This document shows, piece after piece, positions 8,486 to 16,063 of a stretch of DNA of 49,398 nt. The position numbers were made by a program, and so were the translations under genes. Within the stretch, counting starts at the first letter, position 1. Every line of letters begins with the position of its first letter. The stretch is from assembly GCA_030433005.1 (NCBI GenBank), contig JAUILQ010000043.1, positions 1 to 49,398 on the forward strand, given 5' to 3'. The stretch is from Alphaproteobacteria bacterium. Its GTDB lineage: Bacteria; Pseudomonadota; Alphaproteobacteria; Kiloniellales; DSM-21159. The notes beneath the pieces were generated by a model. It worked only from the letters and a program-made list of their open reading frames with translations. It searched no databases and was not told the DNA's origin.

Positions 8486-9661
8486 ATGACCTATCCCCTG
8501 TCCGCCGCGCAGCGAGAGCTGCAGGCCCGCACCCGCGCCTTCGTCGACGACTTCCTGATTCCCCACGAGGTCCACGCCGAGCTGCACGACGGCGAGTTCC
8601 CCGCCGGCGCCGAGGCGGCGGCGCAGGCCGAGGCGCGCCGGCTCGGTCTCGCCGCCATGAACATGCCGCAGGATCTCGGCGGCGGCGGCCTGTCGTTCGT
8701 CGAGCAGGCGTTGGTCAGCGAGCAGATCGGCCGGGTCACCAACGGCCTCGGCTGGGTGGTGACGACGCCGGCGCGCTGCCTCGCGGAGGTCGCCACGCCG
8801 CAGCAGCTCGCGACCTGGGTCGAGCCGACGATCCGCGGCGAGCGCCACGAGTGCTACGCCATCACCGAGGAGGAGGCGGGCAGCGACGTCGACGCGATCA
8901 GAACGACGGCCCGGCGCGACGGTGACGACTACGTCATCGACGGCGAGAAGTGGCACGTCACCAGCGCCAACCAGGCCGACTACCTGATCGTCCAGGCCAA
9001 GCTCGCCGACGGCCCGAACGCCGGCGCCCACGCGCTGTTCTACGTCGAGCGCGCGGCGCCGGGCGTGCGCTTCGTGCGCACGCCGGCCTACACCCACACC
9101 TATGCGCACCACCACCCGATCGTCGCCTTCGAGGGCGTGCGCGTGCCGGCCGCCAACCTGGTCGGCGAGGAGGGGCAGGGCATGGCCTTCACCCATGACT
9201 GGTTCCGCTACGAGCGGCTGATGATCGCCGCGCGCTGCTGCGGTGCCGCCGAGCGCCTGATCGAGGAGGCGACGGCCTTCGCGAAGGCGCGCATCGCCTT
9301 CGGCCAGCCGATCTTCGACAACCAGTCGATCCAGTTCATGCTGGCCGACTCGCTGACCGAGCTCTGGGCAGCCCGGCTGATGGTCTACCGTCTGGCCGAG
9401 GCCCACGACGCCCGCGAGGACGTCAAGATTCTTCACGCCCAGTGCTCCATGGCCAAGCTCTACGCCTCGGAGATGGCCAACCGGGTCGCCGACCGCGCCG
9501 TGCAGATCTTCGGCGGCCGCGGCTACATGCGCGAGAACGTCGCCGAGCGTTTCTTCCGCGAGCTGCGCGTCGACCGCATCTGGGAGGGCACCAGCGAGAT
9601 CCAGCGCGCGATCATCGCGGGACAGCTCGCCAAGCGCGGCCAGGAGCCGCTCGTTGGCTAG
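8486..9661 (+). CDS. Acyl-CoA dehydrogenase
   Basis: 391 residues from the ATG at 8486 (MTYPLSAAQRELQARTRAFV); an open frame runs further upstream but crosses the palindromic repeat and the tetR end. Features of the FAD-dependent acyl-CoA dehydrogenase family: YAITEEEAGSDVDA and GEKWHVTSAN (FAD/substrate binding), IAFGQPIFDNQSIQ, IFGGRGYMREN, and C-terminal RIWEGTSEIQR, where Glu367 is at the usual short-chain catalytic base position. It introduces an alpha-beta double bond into an acyl-CoA and passes electrons to ETF. It follows the BetI-type regulator and probably handles an acyl-CoA made by the NDP-forming synthetase of the divergent operon. Chain specificity unknown. Confidence 0.93.
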   Translation: MTYPLSAAQRELQARTRAFVDDFLIPHEVHAELHDGEFPAGAEAAAQAEARRLGLAAMNMPQDLGGGGLSFVEQALVSEQIGRVTNGLGWVVTTPARCLAEVATPQQLATWVEPTIRGERHECYAITEEEAGSDVDAIRTTARRDGDDYVIDGEKWHVTSANQADYLIVQAKLADGPNAGAHALFYVERAAPGVRFVRTPAYTHTYAHHHPIVAFEGVRVPAANLVGEEGQGMAFTHDWFRYERLMIAARCCGAAERLIEEATAFAKARIAFGQPIFDNQSIQFMLADSLTELWAARLMVYRLAEAHDAREDVKILHAQCSMAKLYASEMANRVADRAVQIFGGRGYMRENVAERFFRELRVDRIWEGTSEIQRAIIAGQLAKRGQEPLVG

Positions 9662-9932
9662 GCTGCTGGTCCGGTGCATCGCGGTGGCGGTTCTGCTGCT
9701 CGCGGTCGCCGCCGTGCCGCCGGTCATGGCGGAAGAGCCGCCGGCCGGGGATGCCGCCCGGCTCCCGCCGCGTGCCGCCGAGAGCGAGACGCCGACGGAC
9801 TCCTGCTCGGCCTGTACCGGCTCCGCCGTCAAGTCCTGGCGTATCCGCAAGGGTGATCCGAAGCGTCCCGCGCCGACCAAGTCCCTGAGAGGAAATGACA
9901 AAGAGACCGATCGTTCCGATCTCGCTGAATGA
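9654..9932 (+). CDS. Small exported hypothetical protein
   Basis: 92 residues from a TTG at 9654, overlapping the acyl-CoA dehydrogenase end by eight bases. The start is supported by AGGAG at 9642-9646 with seven-base spacing, and by a clean signal peptide (RLLVRCIAVAVLLLAVAAV, likely cut after VMA). The mature part is short, Pro/Glu-rich at first and then strongly charged, with a CSAC pair (SCSACTGS) that might form a disulfide or bind metal. No family recognised. Its end overlaps putative operator site 2. It could be a chance frame, but ribosome site plus signal peptide favour a real gene. Confidence 0.5.
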   Translation: MARLLVRCIAVAVLLLAVAAVPPVMAEEPPAGDAARLPPRAAESETPTDSCSACTGSAVKSWRIRKGDPKRPAPTKSLRGNDKETDRSDLAE

Positions 9933-9945
9933 TTGGACAATCAAA
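9922..9945. promoter_or_regulatory. Putative TetR operator, site 2
   Basis: The block shares 20 of 24 bases with site 1 at 7563-7586, including the identical TCGCTGAATGAT, and contains the perfect dyad TGATTG-GA-CAATCA (9930-9943). It lies about 140 bases ahead of the PotD-like binding-protein gene, so that gene is likely controlled together with the flavoprotein/GcvT operon. Confidence 0.6.
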
Positions 9946-10087
9946 CGAGGCTGTGTAAGACTTTGATTTCGGGAGGGGCGCCAGCGACCGCCCGCCGGCA
10001 GAATGCGGGCGCGCCCGGCGCCAGCGACGAACCGCGTGCCGCCGCCGCATCTCGGCCGGCGGCCGCCGAACAACCGGGAGGCTGCCA

Positions 10088-11209
10088 ATGACCCAGACCA
10101 GCAAGACCAACGGATTCCGTTCCGGCGCCCTGTCGCGCCGCCGCTTCAACCTGCTCGCCGGCAGCGGCCTCGCCGTCGGCGGCCTGGCCGGCGCCGGTCT
10201 GCTGCCGCGCGCGGCCAAGGCTGCGCCGGACCTGACCGTCTTCGAGTGGTCGGGCTACGACGATCCCTCGCTGTTTCCGGAGTACGTCGAGGAGTACGGC
10301 GGCCAGCCGGACTTCGCGATCTTCGCCGAGGAGGAGGAGGCCTATCAGAAGCTGCGCGCCGGCTTCCAGGTCGACCTGGCGCACCCCTGCACGCTCTCGG
10401 TCGGGCGCTGGCGCGACGCCGGCCTGCTGAAGCCGATCGACACCAGCAAGATCGCGCGCTGGGGCGACATTCCCAAGGACATGCTCGAGGCCAAGGGCAT
10501 CAAGGAGGGCGGCGAGATCTGGTTCATGCCCTTCGACTGGGGCAACTCGACGATCATCTACCGCGAGGACGAGCTGCCCGACGCGCAGCAGTCCTACGAG
10601 TTGCTGCTCGATCCCAAGCTGCGCGGCCGCGTCTCGATCTTCGATTCGGTCGACGAGGCCTTCGTCATCGCTTCGGGCATCCTCGGCTACGACAGCCACA
10701 TGGACCTCTCCGACGAGCAGATCGAGAAGTGCGCCGACGTGCTGCGCGAGCTGCACCAGAACATCCGCTTCTACTGGGGCGACCCGACGGCACTGCAGCA
10801 GGCCATGGCGGCCGGCGAGGTGCTGGCGGCCTGGGCCTGGACCGACTCCTACCTGGCGCTCAAGGGCGAGGGCGTGCCGGTCAAGTTCATGTTCCCCGAG
10901 GAGGGCCTCTCGACCTGGATGTGCGGCATGGTCATGACCAAGGACGCGCCGGGCTCCGAGGAGCAGGCCTACGCCTACATGAACGCCATGCTCGACCCGA
11001 AGGTCGGCAAGGTGCTGATCGACGACTGGGGCTACGGCCACGCCAACGCCGAGAGCTACAAGCTCGCCGAATCGGAGCTGGCGATCGAGCTCGGCCTGAC
11101 CAGCGACCTCGGCAAGTTCCTCGAGGGCACGCGCTTCCAGGGCGAGATCGAGCCGGCCAAGCGCGAGAAGATGATCGAGATCTTCGAGACCGTTAAGCTC
11201 GGCGGCTGA
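10088..11209 (+). CDS. PotD-like ABC transporter substrate-binding protein (Tat-exported)
   Basis: 373 residues, ATG at 10088 with GGGAGG ahead. The N-terminus has a twin-arginine pattern (SRRRFNLLAG, residues 17-26) followed by a Gly/Ala-rich hydrophobic stretch ending RAAKA, giving a Tat signal peptide cut near residue 45. The mature part (LTVFEWSGYDDPSLFPEYVEE, FMPFDWGNSTIIYR, AWAWTDSYLALKGEG) is typical of spermidine/putrescine-type periplasmic binding proteins; related ones bind polyamines, betaine-like or other cationic compounds. No ATPase or permease is adjacent. The PotABC-like set at 17914-20935 lacks a binding protein and shares the operator type, so they may be partners. A terminator follows at 11251. 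Confidence 0.9.
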   Translation: MTQTSKTNGFRSGALSRRRFNLLAGSGLAVGGLAGAGLLPRAAKAAPDLTVFEWSGYDDPSLFPEYVEEYGGQPDFAIFAEEEEAYQKLRAGFQVDLAHPCTLSVGRWRDAGLLKPIDTSKIARWGDIPKDMLEAKGIKEGGEIWFMPFDWGNSTIIYREDELPDAQQSYELLLDPKLRGRVSIFDSVDEAFVIASGILGYDSHMDLSDEQIEKCADVLRELHQNIRFYWGDPTALQQAMAAGEVLAAWAWTDSYLALKGEGVPVKFMFPEEGLSTWMCGMVMTKDAPGSEEQAYAYMNAMLDPKVGKVLIDDWGYGHANAESYKLAESELAIELGLTSDLGKFLEGTRFQGEIEPAKREKMIEIFETVKLGG

Positions 11210-11250
11210 CGCGCCTTCGGCGCCTTTCTTGGGGGACGGCTGCCTGAGCG

Positions 11251-11282
11251 GGCCGGCCGGGAGCGATCCCGGCCGGCCTCTT
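11251..11282 (+). terminator. Rho-independent-type terminator
   Basis: A perfect 12-bp stem (GGCCGGCCGGGA, loop GCGA, TCCCGGCCGGCC) is followed by TCTT. It sits 41 bases after the PotD-like gene stop and before the sulfotransferase. The T run is short, but the stem is very strong. Confidence 0.75.
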
Positions 11283-11385
11283 GGTGCCCGGGTCGGCGGC
11301 GGCGCGGCCGCGGCCGGGCCCGGCGCGTTCGGAACTCGAACTGCGGAGGTCGCGTTGGCGCGGCCAAGCAGATCCGAGGAGCACC

Positions 11386-12315
11386 ATGGCCCTACCCAAC
11401 TTCCTGTGCCTGGGCGCTCAGCGTAGCGGCACCACCACCCTGCACGTCGCGCTGTCCCGCCACCCCGAGGTCTTCGTGCCGCGCGGCGTCAAGGAGCCCT
11501 CGTTCTTCAGCCACGACGTGAACTACTACTCCGGGCTCGCGACCTACGAGCGCCAGCACTTCGCCGAAGCCGCCGGAGAGACGGCGGTCGGCGAGGTCTC
11601 GCCCGAGTACCTCCATCAGCCGGTCGCGGCGGAGCGTATCGAGCGGGCGCTCGGCCAGGATCTGCGGCTGCTGGTCATCCTGCGCCATCCGGTCGACCGG
11701 GCCTTCTCGCAGTACCGCATGAACTACAGCTGGTTCTGGGAGACGCTCGGCTTCGAGGAGGCCGTCGCGGCCGAGCGCCGGGACGCCGAGCGCAGCATGC
11801 CGCGCTTCCGCTATCTCGAGCGCGGGCGCTACGCCGCGCAGCTGCGGCCCTACCTCGAGCGTTTCGGGCGGGAACGGATCCTGTTCCTCAGCTTCGAGAC
11901 CGAACTGCGCGGGCTGCCCGCCGCGACGCTCGACCGCATCTGGGATTTCCTGGGCGTCGGCCGCCAGGCCGTCGAGCCGGTGCGCACCAACGAGGTCGCC
12001 ATGCCGGAGGTGCATCTCTTCGACCAGCCGACCACCGTCACCCTGCGCACCGACAGGGGTGAGGAGAAGCTGCCGGCGCCGGCCGGCTCGGCCCTGGTCA
12101 GCTCACGCGACCTGGGGCTGCGAATCGTGCGCCGCCCGAGTGCGCAGCTGCTCGCGACCCTGCGCCGGCATCTCGACAACCGCCCTGCGGAGCGGCTCGA
12201 CCCGGGGCTTCGCGACCGGCTCTACCGGGAGCACTTCGCCGGGGAGCGCGCGGAACTGGAGAAGATGACCGGGCTGGATCTCGGGCACTGGGAGCCGGCG
12301 GCCCCGCAGGCCTGA
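11386..12315 (+). CDS. Sulfotransferase family protein
   Basis: 309 residues from the ATG at 11386, which follows a GAGGAG ribosome site; the frame stays open further upstream but crosses the terminator region. PAPS-binding motifs are clear: the 5'-phosphosulfate loop QRSGTTTL (12-19) and the 3'-phosphate segment ILRHPVDRAFSQY (98-110, Arg100 and Ser108). Such enzymes transfer sulfate from PAPS to hydroxyls or amines of carbohydrates or small molecules. Size and the HPVDRAFSQY form fit the heparan-type Sulfotransfer_1 group found in bacterial glycan genes. No glycan genes are adjacent; acceptor unknown. Confidence 0.88.
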   Translation: MALPNFLCLGAQRSGTTTLHVALSRHPEVFVPRGVKEPSFFSHDVNYYSGLATYERQHFAEAAGETAVGEVSPEYLHQPVAAERIERALGQDLRLLVILRHPVDRAFSQYRMNYSWFWETLGFEEAVAAERRDAERSMPRFRYLERGRYAAQLRPYLERFGRERILFLSFETELRGLPAATLDRIWDFLGVGRQAVEPVRTNEVAMPEVHLFDQPTTVTLRTDRGEEKLPAPAGSALVSSRDLGLRIVRRPSAQLLATLRRHLDNRPAERLDPGLRDRLYREHFAGERAELEKMTGLDLGHWEPAAPQA

Positions 12316-12358
12316 GCCCGTTTCCGGCAGGTCCGCGAGGCCGCACTTCCGGTCCGAG

Positions 12359-13150
12359 CTAGAACTTCAGTTCGAGATTGAGCGACAGCGTCACGTCGGG
12401 AGCGGCTTCGGTCACGCCGAACAGCAGGGCGGCGCGCGGCTCGAGCAGGCGTCCGTCGCCGAGGTCGACGGCGCTGTAGACGGCCGGGCCGACGACGTGC
12501 TCCTGCTCGCTCAGGTCGGGCGCGTCGCCGAAGGCCTGCTCGACCGAGCCGTGGGCCTCGAAGCCGAGCTCCAGGGAGTCGGCGACCGGGGTCGAAGCCT
12601 GGAGCGCATAGGCGAGCCCGGGGTCGCTGTCCTCCGCGAAGGGCACCTCGACGAAGAAGTTGCCGATCAGGCCGACCGGACCGAGCGAAACTTCGCCGAG
12701 CGGGCCGAAGACGACGGCGCCGTCGTCGATGCCGCCCTCGTTCGGCACCTCGAGCTTGCCGTAGAAGCCGAGCGCGTAGCGGCCGGCCCCGTCAGCATGA
12801 TCGTGGCCATGGGCGTGGTCGTGCCCGTCGCCGCCGCCCTGGAACAGCAGGAAGATGTTCTCGAATTCGAAGGCCTCGACCACGACGTCCTCGCCCTCGG
12901 GGTTGGCCAGCTCGAGCGCCAGCTTCGGCATCCAGAAGGAGGTCGGGGCGTAGCCGAGCGCGAACTCGTGGGCCGAGCGCTCCTCGCCGGTCTCGCGGTC
13001 GCTGAGGACGACGCCGTTGAGCGCCTCGAGTTCGAAGGCGCCCTTCTCGACCTCGGGGTGGACGACCTCGAAGACCTGGGCGCTTGCCGGGCACGCGAAA
13101 AAGGCGGAGATCAGAGCCAAGGGGGCGGCGGACAGGCGCCAGGACAACAT
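12359..13150 (-). CDS. His-rich exported hypothetical protein
   Basis: 263 residues from the ATG at 13150, preceded on the minus strand by TGGAGG. A signal peptide ends CPASA (cut near residue 24). The mature protein is acidic and rich in alternating beta-like stretches, ending VTLSLNLELKF with a C-terminal Phe, typical of outer-membrane beta-barrel proteins. A His cluster (HDHAHGHDHAD, residues 110-120) sits in a loop and suggests metal binding, perhaps zinc, copper or nickel. I do not recognise a named family. Its start region is unusually AT-rich (13150-13190), which suggests a regulated promoter. Envelope location fairly sure; function unknown. Confidence 0.75.
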   Translation of the reverse strand: MLSWRLSAAPLALISAFFACPASAQVFEVVHPEVEKGAFELEALNGVVLSDRETGEERSAHEFALGYAPTSFWMPKLALELANPEGEDVVVEAFEFENIFLLFQGGGDGHDHAHGHDHADGAGRYALGFYGKLEVPNEGGIDDGAVVFGPLGEVSLGPVGLIGNFFVEVPFAEDSDPGLAYALQASTPVADSLELGFEAHGSVEQAFGDAPDLSEQEHVVGPAVYSAVDLGDGRLLEPRAALLFGVTEAAPDVTLSLNLELKF

Positions 13151-13154
13151 TCGA

Positions 13155-13193
13155 AGCCTCCATTGAATGATACAGTATAACGTTGCGTATAAC
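13155..13193 (-). promoter_or_regulatory. AT-rich promoter/possible operator of the His-rich protein gene
   Basis: In very GC-rich DNA, this stretch on the minus strand has two direct copies of GTTATAC, five bases apart, one giving a -10-like TATACT, followed by GTATC. It lies just ahead of the ribosome site at the His-rich gene. A metalloregulator site is possible, but no consensus is matched well enough to name one. Confidence 0.35.
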
Positions 13194-13279
13194 CTCCTCG
13201 GCCCGCCCTGGCAAGCCTTGCGGGGGACTCCGATCTCCTCGCGGGCCATCCGGGACCTGCGGGCCTGCGTAGAAGGGTC

Positions 13280-14218
13280 ATGCTCCGCTCCCGCATGATC
13301 GCCTCGCCGCTGCCGGCGATCCTTCTCGTCGCCTCGCTGACCGGCTGCTCCGGACCGGACCTCCTCAATGCGCTGGTGCCCGAGGAGGGCTACGAGCGCG
13401 TCGCCGGCCTGCCCTACGGCGAGGGGCCGCGCCGCCGCCTCGACCTCTACGTCCCGGAGCGCCCGCTGCCCGGCAACCCGACCGTCGTCTTCCTCTACGG
13501 CGGCAGCTGGGACTCGGGCGCCCGGGAGGACTACCGCTTCGTCGGCGAGGCCTTCGCCTCGCGCGGCTACCAGGCGGTCGTTCCCGACTACCGGGTCTAT
13601 CCGGAGGTCCGCTACCCGGCCTTCCTGGCCGACTCGGCTGAGGCGGTCGCGCGGGTGGGGGACCTGGCGGCACGGCACGGCCGGGAGCCGGGCGCGCTGC
13701 ACCTCGTCGGGCACTCGGCCGGGGCCTACAACGCCGCGATGCTGGCGCTCGACCCGCGCTGGCTCGAGGCCGCCGGAACCTCGCGCTGCCGCGTCGCCTC
13801 TTTCGCCGGCCTGGCCGGTCCCTACGACTTCCTGCCGTTGAGCGACCCGACCCTGATGGAGATCTTTGCACCGGCCGACGAGCCGCGACTGACCCAGCCG
13901 ATCGAGTACGTCGACGGCCGGGGCGACGGCGGCGCGCCGCCGACGCTGCTGGTCAGCGGACTGGCCGACGAGACGGTCGACCCGGACAACAGCCGGCGCC
14001 TCGCCGCGCGGCTCCGCGAGGCCGGCGTGCCGGTCGAGGAGCGATACCTCGAGGGCGTCGGCCACGTCCGGCTGGTGGCGGCGCTGGGAGCCCCCTTGCG
14101 CGGCCTGGCGCCGGTGCTCGACACGCTCGACGGCTTCCTGCGCGGCCGGCAGGCGCGGCCCTGCGCCGAGGCCGGCCTCAGAAGTCCAGCGGCCCCATCT
14201 CCTTCACCTCCTTCATGA
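13280..14218 (+). CDS. Alpha/beta hydrolase (carboxylesterase-like) lipoprotein
   Basis: 312 residues, ATG at 13280. A short signal sequence ends in a lipobox (LTGC, Cys23), so it is probably a lipoprotein. The fold is the esterase/lipase type: an oxyanion loop FLYGGSW (71-77), nucleophile elbow GHSAG (Ser146), acid at Asp230 (GLADETVD) and His262 (GVGHVRL). Substrate unknown; the size and motif order fit the kynurenine formamidase/carboxylesterase-like group. The last 41 bases overlap the end of the convergent Lrp-type regulator, so the tail (PCAEAGLRSPAAPSPSPPS) is low-complexity and may be dispensable. Confidence 0.85.
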   Translation: MLRSRMIASPLPAILLVASLTGCSGPDLLNALVPEEGYERVAGLPYGEGPRRRLDLYVPERPLPGNPTVVFLYGGSWDSGAREDYRFVGEAFASRGYQAVVPDYRVYPEVRYPAFLADSAEAVARVGDLAARHGREPGALHLVGHSAGAYNAAMLALDPRWLEAAGTSRCRVASFAGLAGPYDFLPLSDPTLMEIFAPADEPRLTQPIEYVDGRGDGGAPPTLLVSGLADETVDPDNSRRLAARLREAGVPVEERYLEGVGHVRLVAALGAPLRGLAPVLDTLDGFLRGRQARPCAEAGLRSPAAPSPSPPS

Positions 14219-14639
14219 CGAAGAAGGTGCGCGTCTGGCGCACGCCGGGCAGGGCGATCAGGCGCTCGGCGTGCAGCCGGCCGAAGCCTTCCATGTCCTT
14301 GACCCGGACCTTGAGGAAGTAGTCGAAGTCGCCGGCCACCAGGTGGCACTCCAGCACGAAGGGCAGGGCTCCGGCGGCCTGCTCGAAGGCGGCGAAGGAT
14401 TCCGGCGTCGAGCGGTCGAGCACGACGCCGACCAGCGCCAGACCGCCGCGCCCGACCTTGGCGGGATCGACCAGCGCCGTGGTGCGCAGAATGTAGCCCT
14501 CGTCGAACAGCCGCCGCGTGCGCCGGTGGCAGGCCGAGGGGCTGAGCGCCACGCGCCGCGCCAGCTCGGCGTTGGGCAGCCGCGCGTCGGCCTGCAGCTC
14601 GCGCAGGATCTTGCGGTCGTAGGCGTCGAGCTCGGTCAT
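14178..14639 (-). CDS. acdR: Lrp/AsnC family regulator, probable AcdR
   Basis: 153 residues, ATG at 14639. The N-terminal helix-turn-helix is clear (LDAYDRKILRELQADARLP, then ELARRVALSPSACHRRTRRL), followed by the RAM ligand domain (VLECHLVAGDFDYFLKVRVKDMEGF). It is divergent from acdS, 334 bases apart. In other proteobacteria an Lrp-like AcdR next to acdS activates ACC deaminase, so the same role is inferred from position. The 3' end overlaps the convergent esterase gene by 41 bases. Family certain, the specific name from context. Confidence 0.85.
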   Translation of the reverse strand: MTELDAYDRKILRELQADARLPNAELARRVALSPSACHRRTRRLFDEGYILRTTALVDPAKVGRGGLALVGVVLDRSTPESFAAFEQAAGALPFVLECHLVAGDFDYFLKVRVKDMEGFGRLHAERLIALPGVRQTRTFFVMKEVKEMGPLDF

Positions 14640-14973
14640 CGGGACGGCTCCTTCTTAGGGGAAGTCCACGTACCGGTCCCCGGCCGTCGCCCCTGCGAAA
14701 GCAGGGGCCCAGAGGAAGAGGACGCGTCACGGGTCCCGGGGTCCGCGCAAGCGACGCCGTTCTCTGGGCCCCTGCTTCCGCAGGGGCGACGATAGGAGGG
14801 GCTGCGGCTTGAGAAGAATCTTCCACGTATAGGTTCACTGATATCAAAAACATGCACTAAAGAGCCAAACTACGCTAAATCCTTCGTCAAAATGCCCGAA
14901 GATAGCATGCACCTCCCGCAACCTGCTGCGCTAGCCTCCGGCTCGTTCCTCACCCCCTCGCCGGAGGCCCGCC
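14640..14973. other. Divergent acdR-acdS intergenic region
   Basis: This 334-base gap holds palindromic repeat copy B (14685-14791) on the acdR side and an AT-rich promoter region (about 14820-14915) on the acdS side. The AT-rich part contains the dyad GAAGAATCTTC (14813-14823) and two direct CATGCAC copies (14851 and 14908). GGAGG lies ahead of the acdS ATG. No gene is seen here. Confidence 0.55.
14685..14791. repeat. Composite palindromic repeat (REP/BIME-like), copy B
   Basis: Arms 14685-14714 and 14762-14791 are 30-base inverted copies with one mismatch. Each arm forms its own hairpin (CCCTGC-GAAA-GCAGGG). Aligned to copy A, 22 of 30 positions agree, and the C-G to T-A change inside the stem preserves pairing. 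It sits between acdR and acdS and separates the two start regions. Confidence 0.85.
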
Positions 14974-15999
14974 ATGCTCGATCTCGAAAGCCGTTTCGGC
15001 CGCTACTCCCTCGGTTTCTTTCCCTCGCCGCTGCAGCCGCTGAAGCGGCTCTCGGCCGAGCTCGGCCTCGAGGTCTGGGCCAAGCGCGACGACGTCTCCT
15101 CGGGCCTGGCCTACGGCGGCAACAAGATCCGCAAGCTCGAGTGGCTGGTGCCCGACGCCCTGGCCAAGGGCTGCGACACCCTGGTCTCGATCGGCGGCGT
15201 GCAGTCGAACCACACGCGTCAGGTCGCCGCCGCGGCCGCCGCCGCCGGCCTCAAGTGCCGGCTGGTCCAGGAGCACTGGGCGCCCTGGGAGGACGCCGTC
15301 TACGACAAGGTCGGCAACATCCTGCTGAGCCGGCTGATGGGCGCCGAGACGCTGCTCGAGGGCGAGGGCTACTCGATCCACGAGAAGGAGACCTGGGAGC
15401 GCGCGCTCGAGCAGGTGCGCCGCGAGGGCGGCAAGCCCTACGCCATCCCGGCCGGCGCCTCGCACCACCCGCTGGGCGGCCTCGGCTATGCCAACTTCGC
15501 CGCCGAACTGGCGCGCCAGGAGGAGGAGCAGGGCCTGTTCTTCGACGTCCTGATCGTCGCCAGCGCCACCGGCTCGACCCAGGGCGGCATGGTCGCCGGC
15601 TTCGCGGCGCTCGAGGAGCGCGGCGCCCGGCGGCGCCGCGTGCTCGGGATCGACACCGGTGCCGACCTGGAGATGACCCGCGAGGCGGTGACGCGCAGCG
15701 CCCAGACGACGGCCGAGGCGATCGGCATGAAGCGGCCGCTGCCCAACGACGCCGTCGAGGTCGACGGCCGCTTCTGCGGGCCGGCCTACGGCATCCCCGA
15801 CGCGACCACGGTGGCGGCGATCCGCACCGGCGCGCGCCTCGAGGGCATGCTCACCGACCCGGTCTACGAGGGCAAGTCGCTGGCCGGCCTGATCGGCCTC
15901 GCGCAGGCCGGCGAGCTGCCCAGGGACGCGCGGGTGCTCTATGTGCACCTGGGCGGCGCCCCGGCGCTCGACGCCTACCACCGCGCCTTCGAGGGATGA
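14974..15999 (+). CDS. acdS: 1-aminocyclopropane-1-carboxylate (ACC) deaminase
   Basis: 341 residues, ATG at 14974 after GGAGG. A PLP enzyme of the tryptophan-synthase-beta fold that splits ACC, the plant ethylene precursor, into 2-oxobutyrate and ammonia. PLP lysine is Lys51 (YGGNKIRKLEWL); IGGVQSNHTRQ follows. The two residues that separate true ACC deaminase from D-cysteine desulfhydrase are both of the deaminase type: Glu299 (VYEGKS) and Leu326 (HLGG). Length matches the family (about 338). Divergent from an Lrp-type regulator. It suggests association with plants or algae, or use of ACC as nitrogen source. Confidence 0.95.
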   Translation: MLDLESRFGRYSLGFFPSPLQPLKRLSAELGLEVWAKRDDVSSGLAYGGNKIRKLEWLVPDALAKGCDTLVSIGGVQSNHTRQVAAAAAAAGLKCRLVQEHWAPWEDAVYDKVGNILLSRLMGAETLLEGEGYSIHEKETWERALEQVRREGGKPYAIPAGASHHPLGGLGYANFAAELARQEEEQGLFFDVLIVASATGSTQGGMVAGFAALEERGARRRRVLGIDTGADLEMTREAVTRSAQTTAEAIGMKRPLPNDAVEVDGRFCGPAYGIPDATTVAAIRTGARLEGMLTDPVYEGKSLAGLIGLAQAGELPRDARVLYVHLGGAPALDAYHRAFEG

Positions 16000-16063
16000 G
16001 ACCTCCCGAAGGTCCTCTCCGCCCCGGCGGAGCCGGGAGGGGACTTGGGCGGGGCGAAGGAGC

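Noticed and set aside
13148..13162. Fifth copy of the TetR operator near the His-rich protein gene
   Set aside because: Only TGAATGAT is shared; the rest of the 24-base pattern and the dyad are missing.
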